In this document: piece after piece, positions 25,946 to 33,980 of the stretch
Position numbering within the stretch: position 1 is the stretch's first letter
Layout of the letters: every line of letters starts with the position of its first letter
Assembly (NCBI RefSeq): GCF_003852715.1
Contig: NZ_RIAV01000002.1
Location: 186,001 to 250,000, forward strand
Reading direction: 5' to 3'
From: Ectobacillus antri
Lineage (GTDB): Bacteria; Bacillota; Bacilli; Bacillales; Bacillaceae_G
Length of the DNA: 64,000 nt
Program-made: the position numbers and the translations under genes
The notes under the pieces: generated by a model
What the model saw: only the letters and a program-made list of their open reading frames with translations
What the model was told of the DNA's origin: nothing
Databases searched by the model: none

Positions 25946-26116
25946 ATGCTTGCATTTTATGACAATATAATGCTCGTTGCTTGTATCGGGCTATGTGTTT
26001 TATGGATTGGATATCACATTGTTAAACGATTTATAAGAGAAAGAAAGTTAAAACGTTTAGAAATTATTGCTGAATTAAATATTTTACTAGAAAAGAATAA
26101 AACGGAGGAAAAATGA
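25946..26116 (+). CDS. 56-residue single-span membrane protein, unknown
   Basis: The frame starts MLAFYDNIMLVACIGLCVLW, giving one membrane segment at about residues 8-24, then a basic and heptad-like cytoplasmic tail (KRFIRERKLKRLEIIAELN). GGGAGG lies upstream of the ATG and a hairpin terminator overlaps its end. It has its own candidate promoter. I do not recognise the family. The tail could form a short coiled coil. Confidence 0.65.
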   Translation: MLAFYDNIMLVACIGLCVLWIGYHIVKRFIRERKLKRLEIIAELNILLEKNKTEEK

Positions 26117-26153
26117 AGCCCTGCTTGTAGTGGACATTTTCTTCCGTTTTTTC
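26098..26153 (+). terminator. terminator overlapping the end of the small membrane gene
   Basis: AAACGGAGGAAAA and TTTTCTTCCGTTT form a long stem with one mismatch around a 23-base loop, followed by T. It includes the last codons of the gene. Confidence 0.65.
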
Positions 26154-26220
26154 TGTTTATACTGCTTCTCTCCTGTTGTATGATTAATATATTCAAAGAC
26201 AGCCAGGAGGAAGAGCAAGC

Positions 26221-27351
26221 ATGAGAAGTGAGTGGAGAAAAAAGAAGCGATTGATTATGATAGGCATTATTTCTGCATTAACCATAGTTTGTGGAATAGG
26301 CCTATTTATCATGGTATCTCAAAAGCAACACGCTGTGGCGGTTGCTAAGCCTACAAAACAAGCGCAAGATCAAGTAGTGGTTCCACCTCCTCCATCAGAA
26401 GCGGAAATTTCTATTGCATTTGCAGGTGATACGATGTTTGATTGGCAGCTTAGACCTGTTATTGAACGAAATGGGGCAGATTATCCATTTCAATACGTGA
26501 AAAAGGAAATTGAAGCAGCTGATTACGCATTTGTCAATTTAGAAAGTGCTTTTACAGAACGAAACGAAAAGTATCCTGGGCAATTGTTTTGGATTAAAAG
26601 TCATCCCAGTACATTACAAGCTATTAAAAATACAGGATTTGATATTGTTTCATTAGGTAATAATCATACACTTGATTACGGACAAGCAGGTATGATCGAC
26701 ACGATTAAGTATGTAGAAAACATGGGCTTTAAGTATATAGGTGTTGGTCGCAATGAAACGGAAGCTTATACAGCTAAAGAAGTTGTTATTAAAGGAAAGA
26801 AATTTAAATTCTTATCCTTCGTTCGCTTTATGCCTGACAGCGCATGGGTTGCGACTGGCGACAAGCCAGGGGTTGCTGGCGGATATGACTTAAATAAAGT
26901 AACAAATACTATTCGAGCGCAAAAAGGTGATGCAGACTATTTAATTGTTTATATGCATTGGGGTGTGGAAAAAACAAATCGTCCAGCACCGTATCAAAAG
27001 GAATATGCAACACAAATGAAAGCAGCGGGGGCAGATGTAATTATTGGTAGTCACCCACATTGGCTACAAGGTTTTGAATATTACGGTGACATGCCTGTAG
27101 CTTATTCACTGGGTAATTTTCTGTTTCCTGATTATGTGAGTGGTCACTCGGCTGAAACGGGTGTACTTACAATTACGTTTAAAGGAAAAGAAAAGAAGAT
27201 GTCTTTTCAGCCCTATGTCATTCGTAATAATCAAATTCAACCGTTGAATGGACAAGAGCGAGAGCAAATGCTTCGCTATATGCAATCTATTTCATATGAT
27301 GTAGAAGTAACGGCTGAAGGGACTATTATAAACAAGAAGAATAGTCAATGA
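26221..27351 (+). CDS. CapA/PgsA-like membrane-anchored metallophosphatase family protein
   Basis: A 376-residue protein with a basic N-terminus and a signal anchor at about residues 11-30, so the rest faces outward. The domain from about 60 carries FAGDTMFD, NLESAFT, GNNHTLDYG, HWGVE and GSHPHWLQG, the metal-site motifs of the CapA family linked to poly-gamma-glutamate or capsule anchoring. No pgsB or pgsC lies beside it, so that role is uncertain. AGGAGG precedes the ATG. It is followed 16 bp later by a nucleoside-processing gene. Confidence 0.85.
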   Translation: MRSEWRKKKRLIMIGIISALTIVCGIGLFIMVSQKQHAVAVAKPTKQAQDQVVVPPPPSEAEISIAFAGDTMFDWQLRPVIERNGADYPFQYVKKEIEAADYAFVNLESAFTERNEKYPGQLFWIKSHPSTLQAIKNTGFDIVSLGNNHTLDYGQAGMIDTIKYVENMGFKYIGVGRNETEAYTAKEVVIKGKKFKFLSFVRFMPDSAWVATGDKPGVAGGYDLNKVTNTIRAQKGDADYLIVYMHWGVEKTNRPAPYQKEYATQMKAAGADVIIGSHPHWLQGFEYYGDMPVAYSLGNFLFPDYVSGHSAETGVLTITFKGKEKKMSFQPYVIRNNQIQPLNGQEREQMLRYMQSISYDVEVTAEGTIINKKNSQ

Positions 27352-27367
27352 TAATGGAGGAGAGAGA

Positions 27368-27757
27368 ATGCGCTTTTATATCGCCTCAGAATTTGCAAAT
27401 CAAGAAATGGTTCGTAGGTTGACATTGCACTTAACAGAAGCTGGCTGGATTCATACATATGATTGGACCCAAAATAAGAAGGCAACTGATAGTAAGCGAT
27501 TGAAAGAAATTGGTGTTCTTGAGAAAGCGGCTGTGAAGGAGGCAGATGTATTCATCTTGCTGCTTCCTGGGGGCAAAGGCAGTCACACGGAATTGGGAAT
27601 GGCTTTGGCATGGGGCAAATCTATTGTGGTTTGTCATGATAATGATGAACTAGCTACCACATTTTATCATTTACCTGAAGTGAACATCGTGCAAGGTGAT
27701 ATTGGTATGTTAGGTGATTATCTATTGAATAATATTCATATATATAATTCGAGGTGA
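27368..27757 (+). CDS. nucleoside 2-deoxyribosyltransferase-like protein
   Basis: A 129-residue single-domain protein. It opens FYIASEFANQ, has ADVFILLLPGGKGSHTELGMALAWGK, and ends in a short Rossmann-like half. The Glu in SHTELG corresponds to the catalytic nucleophile of nucleoside 2-deoxyribosyltransferases, and the D-x-F-I-L-L preceding it is also typical. The substrate is unknown; 2'-deoxyribonucleoside 5'-monophosphate hydrolases share this fold. It forms a tight group with its neighbours, with the next start beside its stop. Confidence 0.75.
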   Translation: MRFYIASEFANQEMVRRLTLHLTEAGWIHTYDWTQNKKATDSKRLKEIGVLEKAAVKEADVFILLLPGGKGSHTELGMALAWGKSIVVCHDNDELATTFYHLPEVNIVQGDIGMLGDYLLNNIHIYNSR

Positions 27758-27762
27758 GTCGT

Positions 27763-28233
27763 ATGGAGCGAAATAAACTGTTTTTGAAGGTTGTACAGGA
27801 AAGTGATTTTAAAAAACAAGCTTCTAAAGAGCAATTATTATGTGAAGCTCGTGAGGAAATAGAGGAACTCGTAGATGATTATGGATATGAAGAAATATTA
27901 TCCGGTGAGCATGATGATGAATTATGTGAGCTTTTAGGGGAAGAGTTGTTTCAGCAGTGGCTGGATACTGTGAGAGGTAGTTCTGATATGCGTCACCAAG
28001 CCATTGCGTTTATCAATGGTCTTGGCTTTGAAATCTTGGATCTGATTGTAATACTGGAAACAGAATGCGCCATCTCAAGTGATATGTTTACATCAGAAAT
28101 AATAAAGAAGATGGAAAAGCAATTATATGAATTTCCTATGCTTGGCGATATGTCTATTTTTGATTTAACAATGGAAGAAGTGGATGCTCATTTGTTACGA
28201 ATAACAAATGGAAAGATTGGTTTATATTTATAA
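27763..28233 (+). CDS. 156-residue acidic protein, unknown
   Basis: A soluble, strongly acidic, mostly helical protein with no signal or membrane segment. Clusters such as EEIEELVDDYGYEEI and EHDDELCELLGEEL suggest a helical bundle. The start at 27763 is chosen because GAGGTG lies seven bases upstream; the GTG at 27754 is inside that site. It follows the deoxyribosyltransferase-like gene and is probably co-transcribed. I do not recognise the family. Confidence 0.7.
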   Translation: MERNKLFLKVVQESDFKKQASKEQLLCEAREEIEELVDDYGYEEILSGEHDDELCELLGEELFQQWLDTVRGSSDMRHQAIAFINGLGFEILDLIVILETECAISSDMFTSEIIKKMEKQLYEFPMLGDMSIFDLTMEEVDAHLLRITNGKIGLYL

Positions 28234-28327
28234 CCGGTAAGGTTTATATAAAGGTAAAAAGGCACGTCCATACAACTTAGAAAATTAATACTCTTTTAGA
28301 CAGAAGAGACGAGGTGGTAACAATAGT

Positions 28328-28411
28328 ATGCATACCACTTTTTGCCCTACCATAGCCATTTCAGCTATAGTAGGTTTTTTAATTCTTATTCAAATTAAAT
28401 TATCTCAATAA
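28328..28411 (+). CDS. possible 27-residue hydrophobic peptide
   Basis: A short frame reading MHTTFCPTIAISAIVGFLIL then IQIKLSQ. It has one membrane-length hydrophobic segment and a GAGGTGG site 11 bases before the ATG. It could be a small membrane or toxin-like peptide, or chance. No homologue is recognised. Confidence 0.35.
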   Translation: MHTTFCPTIAISAIVGFLILIQIKLSQ

Positions 28412-28507
28412 AATGTTATGGTATGAAAAAAGATAGCTGATAAGGGACTATTTCTCCGTTTGTATCATATATATACAGAAATAACGAACGGATAAGAGGT
28501 GAGTCTC

Positions 28508-28711
28508 GTGGACTTTGATATTATAGGGCAAAAAGCATATATTAATCATGGACCGTATCGCAATCAACTTGGGATTGTTGACAAAAAAAAGCCGTCAGGA
28601 TACGTATTGAAAGTAGGTTATACGTATTTAGATGTTGAGTTAAAGGATTTGGTCTTAGTAGATGTGGATGTTGCACAATTTCATGATTGGTGTGAAAAAA
28701 ACGGTATATAA
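28508..28711 (+). CDS. 67-residue KOW-like small protein, unknown
   Basis: The predicted product has an all-beta look: IGQKAYINHGPYRNQLGIVDKK, then VLKVGYTYLDVELKDLVLVD. The GPYRNQLGIV stretch resembles a KOW motif, which often binds RNA or ribosomal proteins. The GTG at 28508 has AGAGGTGAG at good spacing; an earlier GTG at 28499 overlaps that site. It stands alone. The KOW resemblance is weak and the function unknown. Confidence 0.6.
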   Translation: MDFDIIGQKAYINHGPYRNQLGIVDKKKPSGYVLKVGYTYLDVELKDLVLVDVDVAQFHDWCEKNGI

Positions 28712-28764
28712 AAGAGAAATCTCTTTTATATACTCCGTAATGTCGCCTTCAATCCATCTATAAC

Positions 28765-29030
28765 ATAAAAGTACTTCCACAACCATTTTGCCCGATGGAA
28801 ACGCCAAAGGATGCGGCAATTCCTTCAGATACACCGAGCTTCTTTGTTTGCGTTTCAATATTTAATGGCATTGTACCTGCGCCTGTACGAGAAGTGAATG
28901 CAAATGCTCACACCGAGAATACTTTTTTACATACTGAACCGGGTTTAGACCTGTTGCTGCAATTAATACCAGGTGAATCACAAACATCACCAATAATTCT
29001 ACGTAAGAAGCTAACATGAAATTGCTAATA
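28765..29030 (-). pseudogene. remnant of a TcyP-like sodium/cystine symporter
   Basis: Read on the reverse strand, the sequence gives ASYVELLVMFVIHLVLIAAT and GLNPVQYVKK, then after a frameshift near 28937 continues as [20 protein letters not shown] with [20 protein letters not shown] before in-frame stops. This matches the conserved transport core of L-cystine uptake protein TcyP (dicarboxylate/cation symporter family). The 5' and 3' parts are missing, there is an in-frame stop at the frameshift, and a few codons are deleted after EGIA. It cannot make a working transporter. Confidence 0.82.
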
Positions 29031-29049
29031 TTTAACAGAATGAAAAGAA

Positions 29050-29215
29050 AAAGAGGTCGGGACATAACTGCATCATGTAACTCTAAAGCCGAAAGAATAG
29101 AGAATAACGAACATTCATAAAGGAAAAATCCGAACTAAATCGAATTCTGTGTAGAGAATTTCGACTAATAGTTCGGATTTTTCTTTGGATAAAAACCTTT
29201 TGTCCCAGTATCTTT
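29050..29215. repeat. structured non-coding element, possible dispersed repeat
   Basis: An AT-rich block bounded by GGGACA (29059-29064) and its complement TGTCCC (29201-29206). Inside is a perfect 15-bp stem, GAAAAATCCGAACTA (29123-29137) with its complement at 29169-29183, enclosing a second weaker hairpin. No protein is encoded. Its size and GGGACATAA opening recall short mobile repeats of Bacillus, but I cannot confirm other copies. It also lies where yqgY transcription should end. Confidence 0.5.
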
Positions 29216-29228
29216 TAGTGTTGTTCTT

Positions 29229-29471
29229 TTAATGCCCTACGCCAGGGGTGAACAAGAACGTTGTATAGTAGGTAAAGCCGATAAAGAATACAGTTAAGTA
29301 CGCGCCAAACACATAGATATACATACGCTCTGTTAATTTTAAATAACCTAAAAGTACAAAAAAGCCGGTTTGTCCGAAAAATAAAAGGGCTGTTGCGTGC
29401 ATATCTCCTAGATAAAACATTACTGCGAAAATTCCTGTCCAAAACCCTAAAACGCGAAACATGCGGTCCAT
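29229..29471 (-). CDS. yqgY: small membrane protein, DUF2626/YqgY-like
   Basis: An 80-residue protein with three hydrophobic segments (about 5-22, 27-44 and 49-73), starting MDRMFRVLGFWTGIFAVMFY and ending FTPGVGH. Length and sequence fit YqgY of B. subtilis, a DUF2626 member of unknown function. GGGAGGGGG precedes the ATG. The structured element downstream can act as its terminator on the reverse strand. Confidence 0.85.
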   Translation of the reverse strand: MDRMFRVLGFWTGIFAVMFYLGDMHATALLFFGQTGFFVLLGYLKLTERMYIYVFGAYLTVFFIGFTYYTTFLFTPGVGH

Positions 29472-29558
29472 CTTTTTCCCCCTCCCCTTTTGAACGCATA
29501 ATCATTTATTATTATAAGGTACTTTTCTTACTATTGTAAACATTTACAACAGTTTTTC

Positions 29559-30245
29559 TTATTGAGCTAAAAGCTGATAATTACAGGATTTGCAGCTGTG
29601 TAACATACTATCAGTACGCTGTAAGTCGATATCTGTAAATAATGTTTGAAACACACCCTCCATAAATGCACCATGCATATCACAAATTGCATGCGTAGTG
29701 GTAGCTAGTTCTTTAAAAGGACAATTATAGACTTGATAAAACACTTGTTTTGTCTCATTGTTCACTTTGAACTCTGGTGATAAGCCAGCTGTATGAAAAG
29801 CTTCTTTAGCAATGTTAATTTTATCCTCAAAAGATAGCTCAGTAGTATGTTGTAGTATATGCTGTTGTATAGCTACGTGCCCAAATTTTTGTCCTACTTG
29901 AAATAGCGCTTGTTTTCCAGGGTCTCCAAGACTGATTAATGCTTCAATTGCGATCTTTGATAGTGTTTGATAATCACGAAATGGAAATTGTAGCTGCACA
30001 ACTGTTGTAGATACGCGGTACACTCTACTTGGGCGTCCTCCTTTTCCTGTTTTTTGTGTATCAGAAACAAGCATGTGAACATCTTCAAGTTTTGTAAGAT
30101 GCAAGCGTGCTACATTCGGATGAACAGCAAACGCATCAGCAATTTCTTGTACAGTTACGTCTCCATGTTTTTTAGAAATATATTGATAAATATGATAACG
30201 TGTTGGGTCCGCCAGCACGTTTGTAATTTTTAAAGCTTGATCCAT
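29559..30245 (-). CDS. SufR/DeoR-type winged-helix regulator with four-cysteine C-terminus
   Basis: A 228-residue transcription regulator. The N-terminal winged helix (residues 5-80) has LADPTRYHIYQYI and VHPNVARLHLTKLE with a basic wing GKGGRPSRVYR. The C-terminal domain carries Cys175, Cys188, Cys218 and Cys221 (C-x12-C-x29-C-x2-C), resembling the iron-sulfur sensing part of SufR-like proteins (COG2345). The ATG follows AAGGAGG. It is divergent from comGA and shares a 217-bp intergenic region with it. A cofactor and target genes are inferred, not shown. Confidence 0.8.
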   Translation of the reverse strand: MDQALKITNVLADPTRYHIYQYISKKHGDVTVQEIADAFAVHPNVARLHLTKLEDVHMLVSDTQKTGKGGRPSRVYRVSTTVVQLQFPFRDYQTLSKIAIEALISLGDPGKQALFQVGQKFGHVAIQQHILQHTTELSFEDKINIAKEAFHTAGLSPEFKVNNETKQVFYQVYNCPFKELATTTHAICDMHGAFMEGVFQTLFTDIDLQRTDSMLHSCKSCNYQLLAQ

Positions 30246-30393
30246 TGCTACTACCTCCTTAGATAGGCATAGTACTATTATAATATAGAGTACATATGTA
30301 ATAGAAAAAATTTACAAAATTTCATCAATTGTTCAAAATTAAAGTTGCTTTTATTGTAAATGTTTATGGTCTTTTTTTTGTAATGACTATTAT

Positions 30394-30406
30394 AAAAGAT
30401 TGTTTT
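30394..30406 (+). promoter_or_regulatory. candidate ComK AT-box upstream of comGA
   Basis: AAAAGATTGTTTT is a perfect AAAA-N5-TTTT half site. It lies about 57 bp before comGA in a very AT-rich region where ComK sites are expected. A second box of equal quality is not evident. Confidence 0.5.
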
Positions 30407-30462
30407 ATATATTTTTCCCTCTACTTTATTTGTGATATATATAAAAGAGAGGAGGCGATGCT

Positions 30463-31515
30463 ATGAATACCATTGAACAATTTGCTGATACGGTTATTAA
30501 GGAGGCATTTGAGTTAAAGGCATCTGATATTCATGTGATACCGAGACAGCGTGATGCTGTGATTGAAATGAGGGTAGATAGAGATTTAATTCAGAAGCAT
30601 GTGATTGCTAAAGCATTTGCAGAAAAACTCATTTCACATTTTAAATTTTTGGCTTCTATGGACATTGGTGAAAAACGAAAACCGCAAAATGGGGCTCTTG
30701 AAGTCAATGCTCATTACGCCAATCTTCATTTACGTTTATCCACACTTCCCACACTCAATCAAGAAAGTTTGGTAATTCGCGTTCATCTGCAAGCAGCCAC
30801 TAAACCGCTGTCCCATCTCTCGTTATTCCCCAATTCAGCTAAAAAACTTCTTTCACTTCTTCATTATTCACACGGACTGATTGTGTTTACAGGTCCTACA
30901 GGATCTGGAAAAACGACAACCATGTATTCTCTGCTACATACTGCACAGCATACCTTAAATCGCAGAGTGGTCACACTTGAGGATCCTATTGAAAAACGTA
31001 AAGATGGCATGCTCCAGATTCAAATTAATGAGCGTGCTGGTATCACATATGCGAGTGGCTTAAAGGCCATTCTTCGTCACGATCCTGACATTATTTTGGT
31101 AGGTGAAATCCGGGACGAGGAAACAGCAAAGATAGCAGTGCGTGCGAGTTTAACAGGTCATCTTGTTCTGACTACATTGCATACAAATGATGCGAAGGGA
31201 GCTGTTCTTCGATTATTGGACTTTCACATTACACATGCTGAGGTGGAGCAAGCGCTTCTTGCTGTAGCTGCGCAACGTCTTGTAGAAATACCGTGCCCGT
31301 TTTGTCGAGAAAAGTGTTCTCCCCTTTGTAAAAAGATGCGTAAAATCCGTCGTCTAAGTGTATATGAGCTGCTCTACGGAAAAGACTTGGAACAAGTTTT
31401 ATTGGAAGCACGAGGAATAAAGGGAACGTATAGCTATCCAACACTACAGAAAATGATGCAAAAAGGCTATGCGCTTGGTTTTGTAGAAGCGGATGATCTT
31501 CAAAGAGAAAACTAA
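30463..31515 (+). CDS. comGA: competence traffic ATPase ComGA
   Basis: A 350-residue GspE/PilB-type ATPase that drives assembly of the competence pseudopilus for DNA uptake. It has KASDIHVIPR near the N-terminus, Walker A GPTGSGKTT from Gly144, the Asp box VVTLEDPIEK, Walker B DIILVGEIRDEETA, and a His box LTTLHTND. Four C-terminal cysteines in CPFCREKCSPLC could hold zinc. AGGAGG precedes the start. It is the first gene of the seven-gene comG operon. Confidence 0.95.
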   Translation: MNTIEQFADTVIKEAFELKASDIHVIPRQRDAVIEMRVDRDLIQKHVIAKAFAEKLISHFKFLASMDIGEKRKPQNGALEVNAHYANLHLRLSTLPTLNQESLVIRVHLQAATKPLSHLSLFPNSAKKLLSLLHYSHGLIVFTGPTGSGKTTTMYSLLHTAQHTLNRRVVTLEDPIEKRKDGMLQIQINERAGITYASGLKAILRHDPDIILVGEIRDEETAKIAVRASLTGHLVLTTLHTNDAKGAVLRLLDFHITHAEVEQALLAVAAQRLVEIPCPFCREKCSPLCKKMRKIRRLSVYELLYGKDLEQVLLEARGIKGTYSYPTLQKMMQKGYALGFVEADDLQREN

Positions 31516-32530
31516 GTGGAGTTTACACGAACAGGCTGAGTTGCTTCGGCAACTTGGTGGATTGCTGGAGAAAGGCTATGCTCTTTTACATGCACTGGAG
31601 TTTTTGCAGCTGTATATGCATGAGAAGCGAAAGCAACAACTGGAGCATGCAATTCAAGAATTGAAGACGGGCAGCAGTTTGTATGTTGTATTCCGTAATT
31701 TGCAATTTCATTCTGATTTGCTAGGATATATGTTTTACGCTGAGCTACATGGTGACGTTGTTTTTGCCTTGCAACAAGGAGGAAAGATTTTAGAAAGAAA
31801 GCAAGGGCATATAAAGAAAATAAAAAAATCTTTACAGTATCCACTTATGCTTCTATTATTTCTGCTTGCTATGGTCTGGGCATTTAACGGTGTGTTGGTT
31901 CCTCAGTTTTCCTTGCTTTATAGTTCTATGCAGTCTTCTTCTCCTTTATCAGACTATATTTTCATGGTGTTGCATCTGTTACCTTATGTTTGTTTGGGAT
32001 GTGTAGGTTTAGGTGGTCTTGGTGTTGTTGGATACTTTATATGTATTAGAAAAGTGACCCCAAGAAGGCGTATGGACATTTGGCTAGCCATTCCTGGCAT
32101 TAAAGATTTTGTTATGTCCTTTAATTCTTACTATTTTGCAGTACAAATCAGTAGCTTACTACAAGGAGGATTATCGGTACGTGAAGCATTTATATTGATG
32201 GAAAAACAGCCACATTACCTGTTCTTTCAATGTGAGGCGAAGGTGATGACAAAGATGCTAGCAGAAGGTGAAACGCTTGAGCGTATTTTAATGCAGCGCT
32301 CTTACTATGAACCTGAGCTGGCATATATTGTGTCTCATGGTCAAGCCAACGCTAATTTAGCAGAGGAATTAGGCGCATATAGCGAACTTGTCATAGAGAA
32401 GCTTGAAAACCGTTTACATCGTTTCATGATGATTATTCAGCCCATGTTGTTTTGCTGCATTGGTATTATTGTTGCTCTAATGTACTTGGCGATGATGCTA
32501 CCTATGTTCCAAATGATGAATTCTTTATAG
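31493..32530 (+). CDS. comGB: competence pseudopilus membrane protein ComGB
   Basis: A 345-residue GspF/PilC-family protein with two homologous halves and membrane segments near residues 115-135, 160-190 and 315-335. It is the inner-membrane platform for pseudopilin assembly. It overlaps comGA by 23 bases and lacks a strong Shine-Dalgarno, so translation is probably coupled. No in-frame ATG lies just downstream, which supports the start chosen. Confidence 0.9.
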   Translation: MIFKEKTKWSLHEQAELLRQLGGLLEKGYALLHALEFLQLYMHEKRKQQLEHAIQELKTGSSLYVVFRNLQFHSDLLGYMFYAELHGDVVFALQQGGKILERKQGHIKKIKKSLQYPLMLLLFLLAMVWAFNGVLVPQFSLLYSSMQSSSPLSDYIFMVLHLLPYVCLGCVGLGGLGVVGYFICIRKVTPRRRMDIWLAIPGIKDFVMSFNSYYFAVQISSLLQGGLSVREAFILMEKQPHYLFFQCEAKVMTKMLAEGETLERILMQRSYYEPELAYIVSHGQANANLAEELGAYSELVIEKLENRLHRFMMIIQPMLFCCIGIIVALMYLAMMLPMFQMMNSL

Positions 32531-32542
32531 GGAGTGAACTGT

Positions 32543-32842
32543 ATGAATGAAAAAGGCTTTACTTTATTGGAGATGCTTTTAGTATTGGTTGTAATTTCTG
32601 TTTTATTGCTTCTAATTATTCCAGGTGTTGTTCAGCAGAGAGAGCGTGTAAACGCTAAGGGATGTGAAGCATTGGTAAAATCTACGGAGGCACAGGTGCA
32701 GGCGTATCAACTTGAGAACAATACATGGCCAACAGCAGCACAATTGGTTGACGGGGATTATATCTCTACCGATAAATGTCCGAATGGTAAGGTTATTGTT
32801 GTAAGTGATGAAGGAGCAGTTACTTTAAGTGATACGGAGTAA
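32543..32842 (+). CDS. comGC: major competence pseudopilin ComGC
   Basis: A 99-residue prepilin. The leader MNEKG is cut by ComC before FTLLEMLLVLVVISVLLLLI, which forms the polymer core helix. Cys41 and Cys79 can form the intramolecular disulfide known for ComGC. The ATG at 32543 follows GGGAGTG; the GTG at 32534 is too close to that site. Length matches the B. subtilis protein. Confidence 0.95.
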   Translation: MNEKGFTLLEMLLVLVVISVLLLLIIPGVVQQRERVNAKGCEALVKSTEAQVQAYQLENNTWPTAAQLVDGDYISTDKCPNGKVIVVSDEGAVTLSDTE

Positions 32843-33278
32843 GCTTAGTAAAAGGCAGCAGGGCTTCACGTTTTTGGAGACCCTGCTTGTATTAAGTATT
32901 GTAGCTATATTGCTCATAGTGTCATTTGGGTTATATCCCAAGTACGAAACAAGAGTAATTGAGCATTTTTTGGAGCAATTGCAAAAGGATATTATGTTTA
33001 TGCAGCAGACGGCCATGAGTCATAACATGCGACATCGGTTGCATTGGTTTTCTTCTGATTCGCGTTATGTAATTACCGGTGAAGGGGCAGTGGCAATATT
33101 GGTGCGGGATTATGATGCAGATATTAAAGTTCACTTTGGAACATTGTCACTTCCTCTTATTTACAGTGCGAACGGCAACATAGCGAGAGGAGGTACTATG
33201 TATGTCTCCTACAAGAAAAGCACATATAAGGTTGTGTTTCATCTTGGAAAAGGGCGCTTTTATTACAGTTCGATCTGA
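32829..33278 (+). CDS. comGD: minor competence pseudopilin ComGD
   Basis: A 149-residue minor pseudopilin. The cleavage motif KRQQG then FTFLETLLVLSIVAILLIV is intact. The proposed GTG overlaps the end of comGC by 14 bases, with AAGGAG 12 bases upstream. The C-terminal region is beta-rich. It should prime or cap the pseudopilus with the other minor pseudopilins encoded next to it. Confidence 0.88.
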   Translation: MIRSKLSKRQQGFTFLETLLVLSIVAILLIVSFGLYPKYETRVIEHFLEQLQKDIMFMQQTAMSHNMRHRLHWFSSDSRYVITGEGAVAILVRDYDADIKVHFGTLSLPLIYSANGNIARGGTMYVSYKKSTYKVVFHLGKGRFYYSSI

Positions 33279-33570
33279 CAGGGGTACTACATTGTTAGAA
33301 ATGCTCGTCGCGCTTAATTTATTAATGGGGTTATGCATGGTTGTATTTCCTCAAATTATAATAGTGTTGCGGGAGAGAGAGCATGTTAAGCAACACTATT
33401 ATGCCTATGCAGCATTGCGTAATGAAGTATCCGCACATTATCAAAATGTATCGATGATACAGGAAAAACAATATCGAATCTTTTGGGACGATAAACAAAA
33501 AGTATGTGTAAAGTGGGGAGATCTGCAAGCGCGGGAAAGGAAGATATGCACATATGTCAGTCAGAGGTGA
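33202..33570 (+). CDS. comGE: minor competence pseudopilin ComGE
   Basis: A 122-residue protein with a pseudopilin-like segment SDRG then TTLLEMLVALNLLMGLCMVVF. The start at 33202 overlaps comGD by 77 bases; it is favoured by AGGAGG eight bases upstream, but gives an unusually long 28-residue leader before the cleavage glycine. TTG codons at 33232 and 33244 would give shorter leaders. Position and motif make the ComGE assignment firm. Confidence 0.8.
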   Translation: MSPTRKAHIRLCFILEKGAFITVRSDRGTTLLEMLVALNLLMGLCMVVFPQIIIVLREREHVKQHYYAYAALRNEVSAHYQNVSMIQEKQYRIFWDDKQKVCVKWGDLQARERKICTYVSQR

Positions 33571-33976
33571 ACAAGGCTTTACTTTGTTAGAAATGGTGAT
33601 GTGTCTCTCCATATTAGGTCTGTTTTTTGTAATTGCACCTGCGTTATTTCATGTACAATCTAAGAAAAGCGCTCCGTTTAATGAATTAGAATGGTTGTTG
33701 TATGTAGAACAATTACAAATAGAATTTAGAGAAGCGCAAGATGTACAAACTTACGATAGAAGACTTGTACTTACAGATCAAACTGGCAACGTAGTTTCTC
33801 ATGTCATGCAGGGCATGAATGTGATTCGGAAAGTAGGAGACAAAGGTCATGAGATCGCGCTGCAACGTATAAAAAGTATTACTTATATATATTATCCTGC
33901 ATATTTGGTTATAAGAGCGGAGGATAATGAGGGGGAGATACATACAGGTATGGTAACAACGTTTCAGAAGGAGTGA
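33554..33976 (+). CDS. comGF: minor competence pseudopilin ComGF
   Basis: A 140-residue protein with leader MSVRGEQG and core helix FTLLEMVMCLSILGLFFVIA. The remainder is beta-rich. It overlaps comGE by 17 bases and is followed four bases later by comGG. It should join the ComGD-E-F-G tip complex of the pseudopilus. Confidence 0.87.
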   Translation: MSVRGEQGFTLLEMVMCLSILGLFFVIAPALFHVQSKKSAPFNELEWLLYVEQLQIEFREAQDVQTYDRRLVLTDQTGNVVSHVMQGMNVIRKVGDKGHEIALQRIKSITYIYYPAYLVIRAEDNEGEIHTGMVTTFQKE

Positions 33977-33980
33977 TTAT

